This document shows positions 7,069 to 11,028 of a stretch of 11,028 nucleotides of DNA, piece after piece. Where the stretch lies: contig JBDTVS010000003.1 in the NCBI GenBank assembly GCA_040007095.1, positions 1 to 11,028 of the forward strand, read 5' to 3'. The notes under the pieces are model-generated. The model did no database searches. It was not told the DNA's origin and was given only the letters and a program-made list of their open reading frames with translations. Position 1 is the stretch's first letter; each line of letters opens with the position of its first letter. The translations under genes were made by a program, and so were the position numbers. This DNA is from JBDTVS01 sp040007095. Lineage in GTDB: Bacteria; Acidobacteriota; Vicinamibacteria; Vicinamibacterales; CAVVIG01.

Positions 7069-8043
7069 ATGACACTGCGATACGTCGCCTCAATGACCAG
7101 CGTCGCGCTGGCCGCCGCCGCCGTGACGGCGGTCATCACGCTGAACATGCCGCCGGCGTTCGGACAGCAGCCAGCCGGCAGTGCGCCGCGTCCCCGCGTC
7201 GACGGCAAGCCGAACCTGAGCGGCATCTGGCAGGCGGTCAACGAGGCGAACTTCGACCTCGAGGCGCACGCCGCGCGTCCCGGCATGGTCCTGCAGCAGG
7301 GCGTGTATCCGTTCGACTACGCCCGCGTCCCCGCCGCGCCGGTCGTCGCGCTCGGCGCGGCCGGCGGCGTGCCGGGCTCACTCGGCGTCGTGCAGGACGA
7401 CGGGCTGATTCCGTACAAGCCAGAGGCGCTCGCGACGAAGAAGGAAAACATCGAGCACTGGATCGACCGCGACCCCGAGCTCAAGTGCTATCTCCCTGGT
7501 ATCCCGCGCGCCATGTATCTGCCATATCCGTTCGAGATCACCCACAGCACCAACAAAGTGGAGATGTCGTACGCGTTCACGAACGCGGCGCGGACGATCC
7601 ATCTCGACCAAGTCGAGGAGCCGCCGGCGGACGCCTGGATGGGCCACTCGCTCGGCCGCTGGGAGGGCGACACGCTGGTCGTCACCGTCAATTCGTTCAA
7701 CGACAAGACCTGGTTTTCCCGCGCCGGCGATTTTCACAGCGACGCGCTCAAGGTGACCGAGCGGCTCACGTTGATGACGCCCGACGTGATCTGGTACGAG
7801 GCAACAATCGACGATGCGAACGTCTTCACGCGGCCCTGGAAGATCGCCATGCCGCTCTATCGGCGCATGGAGCCGAACGCGCAGCTCGTCGAATACCAGT
7901 GTATTCCGTTCGTGGAGGAGTTCCTGTATGGCAACCTGCGGAAGACACCGCTCGTCACCCACTGGGAGGGAGAGACGATGTCGATCGACGTCAAGCGAAA
8001 AGTGCCGCAGGGCGACGCGTTTTATGCGTGGTTCCGGAAGTAA
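7069..8043 (+). CDS. Secreted protein of unknown function, paralogue of the upstream lipoprotein core
   Basis: ATG 7069 lies 10 bases after the previous stop and gives 324 residues; the frame stays open upstream, but the signal peptide begins here. The signal runs MTLRYVASMTSVALAAAAVT, with probable cleavage near PPAFGQ-QP (residue 33). The mature protein has VDGKPNLSGIWQAVNEANFD (44-63), CYLPGIPRAMYLPYPFEI (140-157), LGRWEGDTLVVTVNSFND (195-212), VTERL (229-233) and DDANVFTRPWKIAMPLYRR (248-266). The GRWEG-T-LVV...VTERL...VFTRPW order matches residues 269-325 of the upstream lipoprotein, so both share one domain that probably arose by duplication. Without a lipobox it should be soluble in the periplasm. 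No ribosome site is strong, so translation may be coupled to the gene ahead. Function unknown. Confidence 0.85.
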   Translation: MTLRYVASMTSVALAAAAVTAVITLNMPPAFGQQPAGSAPRPRVDGKPNLSGIWQAVNEANFDLEAHAARPGMVLQQGVYPFDYARVPAAPVVALGAAGGVPGSLGVVQDDGLIPYKPEALATKKENIEHWIDRDPELKCYLPGIPRAMYLPYPFEITHSTNKVEMSYAFTNAARTIHLDQVEEPPADAWMGHSLGRWEGDTLVVTVNSFNDKTWFSRAGDFHSDALKVTERLTLMTPDVIWYEATIDDANVFTRPWKIAMPLYRRMEPNAQLVEYQCIPFVEEFLYGNLRKTPLVTHWEGETMSIDVKRKVPQGDAFYAWFRK

Positions 8044-8062
8044 CGTCGGAGGCGAGAGACCG

Positions 8063-8476
8063 ATGAGAACAAGCGTTATCACAGTCGTGTTGAGTCTGAC
8101 CGTCGTCCTGGCCGGGGCACGCGCGCTCGAGGCACACCATGCCTTTGCGGCTGAATTCGATGCGCGGAAGGAAGTGACGCTCAGGGGCGCCGTGACGAAT
8201 GTCGAATGGGTCAACCCGCACGTGTGGATCCATATCGACGTCAAGAAGCCTGACGGCAAGTCGGAGTCGTGGGCCATCGAAGCCGGCACGCCGAACGTGC
8301 TGTTTCGTCGTGGCGTGACGAAACAGTCGCTCAAGGCCGGCGCCGAAGTCATCGTCGAAGGTTATCAGGCGAAAGATGGCAGCCATCGCGCGAACGGCCG
8401 CGACCTGAAGCTCGCCGACGGCAGCAAACTGTTCCTCGGATCGTCAGGCACGGGCGCGCCGTACGAGATCAAGTGA
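8063..8476 (+). CDS. DUF6152 family secreted protein
   Basis: A 137-residue protein with signal peptide MRTSVITVVLSLTVVLAGAR (cleavage near ALEA-HH). The mature N-terminus HHAFAAEFDARKEVTLRG, then NVEWVNPHVWIHIDVK (46-61), WAIEAGTPNVLFRRG (70-84) and VIVEGYQAKDGSHRANGRDL (96-115), are the marks of the DUF6152 family (PF19649). The family is short, exported and of unknown function. The alternating strands around G-x-V-x-N-x-EWVNPHV suggest a small beta-barrel, perhaps OB-like; this is my inference. The conserved HH at the mature end (25-26) and His53 could bind a metal. GGAGG lies 10 bases before the start. It sits third in the operon, and DUF6152 genes recur next to the GRWEG-type genes in this phylum, which points to a shared role. 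Confidence 0.85.
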   Translation: MRTSVITVVLSLTVVLAGARALEAHHAFAAEFDARKEVTLRGAVTNVEWVNPHVWIHIDVKKPDGKSESWAIEAGTPNVLFRRGVTKQSLKAGAEVIVEGYQAKDGSHRANGRDLKLADGSKLFLGSSGTGAPYEIK

Positions 8477-8480
8477 GAGG

Positions 8481-9842
8481 GTGACTCGCTGGTGGTCGCG
8501 GCGGGTCGCGCTTCGCCCGCAGCATTACCTGCAAGCGTGCGCGCATGCGGCGATTCTCCTGTATTGGGGTCGATACTGGCCCCCAGTCTACGACGCCGCC
8601 GCCTTCATCGCCGCGCAGCTCGCGTTTGCCTACGCGGTCGACATGCTGCTCACGCGTTGGCGTGGCGAGGCCTACACGTTCGGGTTCGGTCCGTTTCCCA
8701 TCGTGCTCAGCATGAACCTGTTTCTCTGGTTCAAGCCCGGCTACCGCGCATGGCAGTTTGCGATGATTGCCGTCGCGTTCACGGCAAAGACCCTGCTTCG
8801 GTGGGAACGGAGCGGGCGCCTGACGCACATCTTCAACCCGTCGGCGCTTGCGCTCACCTTGATGTCGATCGGCTTGCTGGTCACGGGCACGAGCGACGTC
8901 ACGTGGGGACGAGAGATCGCCGTCACGCAATTCTACCCGCCGCAGATGTATGTCTATCTGTTCGCCGTCAGCCTGCCCGGTCAACTGCTCTTCGGCGTCT
9001 CCTCCATGACGTTCGCCGCCGTGACGACGACCTATCTGTTCGGGCTGCTGTATTTCGCCGCGACGGGTACCTACTTCTTCTTCGATTCGTACGTGCCGAT
9101 TGCGGTGTTCCTCGGCATGCATCTGCTCTTCACCGACCCGTCGACGTCACCCCACACCGATCTCGGCCGGCTGATTTTCGGCGCGCTGTACGGCCTTACC
9201 GTCGTGGCGCTTTACGCGTGGCTCTCCGCCTCCGGGCTGCCCTCTTTCTACGACAAGCTGCTTCCGGTGCCGCTGCTGAATCTGTCGGTGCGGGTGATCG
9301 ATCGGCTCGCCTCTTCGCCGCTGCTGGCTCGCTTCAGCCCGGCGCGGGCGTTACGACATCTCGTCGGGCTCAGGCGTCATCTGGCCTACGTGGGCGTCTG
9401 GGCGATCGCGTTCGGGATCATGAGCGCGACGGGCGGTCTCGGCGACTCGCATCGCGGTCAGTGGTTGCCGTTTTGGCAGAACGCCTGCCAAAACGGACGA
9501 GCGCGGGCCTGTGCGTACGCCTTGCAGCTTGAAGCGACGTTATGCCGTGCCGGATCGGGGTGGGCCTGCAACGAACTCGGCAATCTCAGACTCTCGCACG
9601 AGGGCGACACGGTCGGCGCCCTGGCCTCGTGGCAGCGCGGCTGTGACACGGGCTTCACGGCAGCATGTGCGAATGCCGAGGATGGCGGCCGGCGCGCGGC
9701 CGTTCCGGCGCTGGCCGACTATCCGATTCTGCTGCGCGGCAGCAAAGGGCCGCTGGCGGACGGGACACCATCGGCGCTGTACAGACGGGCGTGCGATCAG
9801 CAGTGGCCCGATGCCTGTCTATTTGCAACGCGATCGCCGTAG
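8481..9842 (+). CDS. NqrB/RnfD-like membrane protein fused to Cys-rich Sel1-type repeats
   Basis: A 453-residue protein read from GTG 8481, four bases after the DUF6152 stop; the GAGG just before it is very close, so the start may rely on coupling. Residues 15-255 hold about seven to eight hydrophobic segments. They carry FNPSALALTLMSIGLL (118-133) and FTDPSTSPHTDLGRLIFGAL (217-236), which match the NqrB/RnfD/UnbU membrane family (PF03116), flavin-carrying subunits of ion-pumping redox complexes. The SGAT-type motif whose Thr holds FMN in NqrB and RnfD is not seen. A further hydrophobic segment lies near 302-316. From 330 the chain is soluble, with Sel1-like repeats bearing paired Cys (WQNACQNGRARACAYA, WQRGCDTGFTAACANA, YRRACDQQWPDACLFA). 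No other Nqr or Rnf subunits are nearby, so a classical pump is unlikely; a stand-alone membrane redox or scaffold role is possible. Family confident, function not. Confidence 0.8.
   Translation: MTRWWSRRVALRPQHYLQACAHAAILLYWGRYWPPVYDAAAFIAAQLAFAYAVDMLLTRWRGEAYTFGFGPFPIVLSMNLFLWFKPGYRAWQFAMIAVAFTAKTLLRWERSGRLTHIFNPSALALTLMSIGLLVTGTSDVTWGREIAVTQFYPPQMYVYLFAVSLPGQLLFGVSSMTFAAVTTTYLFGLLYFAATGTYFFFDSYVPIAVFLGMHLLFTDPSTSPHTDLGRLIFGALYGLTVVALYAWLSASGLPSFYDKLLPVPLLNLSVRVIDRLASSPLLARFSPARALRHLVGLRRHLAYVGVWAIAFGIMSATGGLGDSHRGQWLPFWQNACQNGRARACAYALQLEATLCRAGSGWACNELGNLRLSHEGDTVGALASWQRGCDTGFTAACANAEDGGRRAAVPALADYPILLRGSKGPLADGTPSALYRRACDQQWPDACLFATRSP
9468..9496. repeat. 12-bp perfect inverted repeat inside the membrane/Sel1 fusion gene
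   Basis: CCGTTTTGGCAG (9468-9479) and its exact reverse complement CTGCCAAAACGG (9485-9496) flank a 5-base loop AACGC. It encodes the first Sel1-type motif at the junction of membrane and repeat domains. No T-run follows, so it does not look like an intrinsic terminator. In mRNA it would form a strong hairpin at the domain border. Confidence 0.8.
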
Positions 9843-10227
9843 TGGTTGGCGATTGCAGTCATCCCTACCGAGTCGTCACGAGCTGCGTTCACCCCGTGGT
9901 GTGCAACAACTCGGCTGAGGCCGGATCCCTGACAATCCCAGTAAACCCGTCGGTCGGAGGATTCCCCCCGTGAACCCGGACGCAATGCGGAACTGTCCTC
10001 CGACGACTGGAACCGATGCCCACTTGGCTACAGCCGACCTACGACCTTGCCCAGGCCCGGCGGCACGCGAGGGTCGATCAAGGTCAAGGGTTACGAACCG
10101 CAGCCTGCGCACTAGATCGCCATCGCGTTCAATTCACGTTCAATCTCGGCCCAAACACCCTGTAGAACCGTCCATCAGTAGGCAGCTAAACCACTGAGGA
10201 ATCAACAAGATGTAGAGCCTGCATTAA
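9843..10227. other. Intergenic stretch before the right tRNA fragment, no gene seen
   Basis: Both strands carry only short, shadow-like frames. There is no clear terminator for the operon and no recognisable tRNA 5' half before the fragment at 10228. A weak echo, TGTAGAGCC at 10210-10218, resembles a tRNA D-arm exit (ATAGAGC), but it is short and does not pair properly. Confidence 0.45.
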
Positions 10228-10273
10228 CCTACGAACCAGGAGGTCGCAAGTTCGAGTCTTGCAGGGCGCACCA
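10228..10273 (+). repeat. tRNA-Arg(ACG) 3' half, right att-like copy next to the integrase
   Basis: The 46 bases run from the anticodon loop CTACGAA through CCAGG, AGGTC, a well-paired T arm (GCAAG, loop TTCGAGT, CTTGC) and acceptor strand AGGGCGC to ACCA. The bases before it (TTAA) cannot pair with CCAGG, so the 5' half is missing and the homology with copy 760-804 starts at the anticodon loop. The T stem is intact here, unlike in the left copy, so this copy is younger or better kept. A tyrosine recombinase starts 63 bases downstream, the standard layout of an island boundary at a tRNA 3' end. Confidence 0.75.
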
Positions 10274-10294
10274 AGTCTTTGAAGACAAAGACTT
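10273..10294. repeat. 9-bp perfect hairpin adjoining the tRNA 3' end
   Basis: AAGTCTTTG (10273-10281) and CAAAGACTT (10286-10294) pair perfectly around a 4-base loop AAGA, and the last A of the tRNA CCA is its first base. A TTT and AAAG follow. It could be the old terminator of the tRNA gene carried with the attachment site, or a recombinase or excision-factor binding site. It lies in an AT-rich leader (10274-10320, about 30% G+C by hand count) unlike the rest of the window. Confidence 0.65.
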
Positions 10295-10319
10295 TAAAGA
10301 AGAAAACCAACAAAATTCA

Positions 10320-10336
10320 GGGGGCCAGGAGCCCCC
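10320..10336 (+). promoter_or_regulatory. Hairpin over the ribosome site of the integrase gene
   Basis: GGGGGC (10320-10325) pairs with GCCCCC (10331-10336) around the loop CAGGA. The Shine-Dalgarno AGGA (10327-10330) lies in the loop, 6 bases from ATG 10337, an ideal distance, and the 3' arm of the stem touches the start codon. A six-G:C stem here should limit ribosome access. It may keep integrase levels low or respond to a factor or temperature; the structure is seen, the regulation is inferred. Confidence 0.55.
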
Positions 10337-11028
10337 ATGGACCCTCTGTCTACGTGTTCGCTATTCGAGCAGTTTCTCGCCCAACGCCGCTACCTGCGGA
10401 ACGTTACGCCCAGCACCATCGAGTGGTATCAGACCGCGTTCAAGGCCCTGCAGCGAGCGCTCGGGGCCGATGTGCCGCCGCTCTCGAAGGCCTCACTGCA
10501 ACAATTCGTGGTCTCCGTGCGACAACGGGGCGTGAAGCCGGTATCGTGCAACACCTACATCAAAGCCCTGAACGCCTTCTGTCTGTGGCTGCACGCCGAA
10601 GGGCATCTCGACGACCGCCTTCAACTCTCGCTGTTGAAGGTCGAGCAGCGCATTGTCCAGACGCTGACAGATCCGTCCATGCAGGCACTGCTGAGCCAGA
10701 AGCCCAAACGGTTCGATCAGTGGCGGCTGCACGCGCTTGTCTGTCTGCTGCTGGATGCCGGGTTGCGAATCGACGAGGCGCTGACCCTGCGGCGGGTCGA
10801 TTTGGATTTTGAGAACCTGCTGGTGACGGTGTTCGGGAAGGGACGCAAGGAACGGCGCATTCCGTTTTCATTCGAGCTGCGAAAAGTGCTCTTCCGGTAT
10901 GACCAGGTGCGGACTAAGCAGTGTCCCCGATGCGAGCTAGCTTTCCCGTCGCGCCAGGGCACCTTTTGGGACCAGCGAAACAGCTTGCGAGGCTTGCATC
11001 TCCTACAGCGGAAGCTCGGCCTGCCCAC
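10337..11028 (+). CDS. Tyrosine recombinase/integrase (5' part, runs off the window)
   Basis: ATG 10337 opens a frame with no stop to the window end, giving 230 residues of a site-specific recombinase. Residues 5-105 form the helical SAM-like core-binding domain (FEQFLAQRRYLRNVTPSTIE, then TYIKALNAFCLWLHAEG). The catalytic domain starts near 110: DAGLRIDEALTLRRVDLDFE holds catalytic Arg144, and VFGKGRKERRIPF holds the beta-hairpin Lys168. The H-x-x-R box and the Tyr nucleophile lie beyond 11028. A CPRC pair (196-199) sits in the segment before SLRGLHLLQRKLGL. The role is DNA strand exchange at an attachment site, probably the adjacent tRNA-Arg end. The start is supported by AGGA six bases upstream. 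Whether the gene is intact cannot be seen. Confidence 0.88.
   Translation, partial: MDPLSTCSLFEQFLAQRRYLRNVTPSTIEWYQTAFKALQRALGADVPPLSKASLQQFVVSVRQRGVKPVSCNTYIKALNAFCLWLHAEGHLDDRLQLSLLKVEQRIVQTLTDPSMQALLSQKPKRFDQWRLHALVCLLLDAGLRIDEALTLRRVDLDFENLLVTVFGKGRKERRIPFSFELRKVLFRYDQVRTKQCPRCELAFPSRQGTFWDQRNSLRGLHLLQRKLGLP

Noticed and set aside
7378..9122. Reverse-strand ORFs of 324 codons (7378-8352) and 217 codons (8469-9122)
   Set aside because: Both are antisense shadows of the operon genes; no ribosome site or motif, and Arg/His/Glu-heavy composition.
8481..9842. Part of a complete Rnf or Nqr sodium/proton pump
   Set aside because: No other subunit genes lie in the window and the covalent-flavin SGAT motif is not seen.
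10228..10273. Functional tRNA-Arg gene
   Set aside because: No acceptor 5' strand, D arm or pairing 5' anticodon strand precedes it; only the 3' half is present.
10228..11028. Integron platform (integrase with attI and cassettes)
   Set aside because: No attC-like repeats or cassette array are seen, and the tRNA 3' half beside the gene fits an island integrase instead.
1..11028. CRISPR array or tandem short repeats
   Set aside because: No regularly spaced direct repeats were found by eye; the only clear long-range direct repeat is the tRNA half.

Overview
The window is GC-rich DNA that looks like an acidobacterium, most likely of the Vicinamibacteria type. Pointers are a VWFA-related Acidobacterial-type protein, a DUF6152 protein beside two related secreted proteins built around a GRWEG-T-LVV core, a WD40-like propeller scrap, and a secreted cyclase-family enzyme. 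The taxonomy is inferred from gene families, not from a marker gene.

Layout. Positions 1-55 hold the last codons of an upstream gene, perhaps of the glyoxalase/VOC type. Positions 56-1044 hold no intact gene, only a likely transposase tail and a 45-base tRNA-Arg 3' half (760-804). A reverse-strand pair follows: a small secreted protein (2412-2003) and a VWA-domain protein (1991-1045), each broken by one frameshift. Positions 2413-3033 hold a reverse-strand scrap resembling a PD40 propeller. At 3034-4056 is an intact secreted cyclase-family hydrolase. Positions 4057-5870 are mostly decayed: one small doubtful ORF, a broken reverse-strand gene tail, a frameshifted C-terminal gene fragment and the N-terminal scrap of a transposase.

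The best preserved block is a four-gene forward operon at 5871-9842 with gaps of 10, 19 and 4 bases: a lipoprotein, a secreted paralogue of its core, a DUF6152 protein, and an NqrB/RnfD-like membrane protein fused to Cys-rich Sel1-type repeats. The first three products should leave the cytoplasm and the fourth is membrane-embedded, so a cell-envelope function, possibly redox-linked, is a fair guess. None of them has an established role that I can name.

Positions 9843-10227 hold no gene. At 10228-10273 lies a second tRNA-Arg 3' half in the same orientation as the first. It is followed at once by a 9-bp hairpin, an AT-rich leader, a hairpin that presents the Shine-Dalgarno bases in its loop, and a tyrosine recombinase running off the window at 11028. 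The likely reading is a tRNA-Arg integration hotspot with stacked or decayed islands: the recombinase belongs to an element extending to the right, and the interval 804-10228 may be an older insert that has lost its own integrase. Intact genes and broken genes or IS scraps lie side by side, as expected of an island under erosion.
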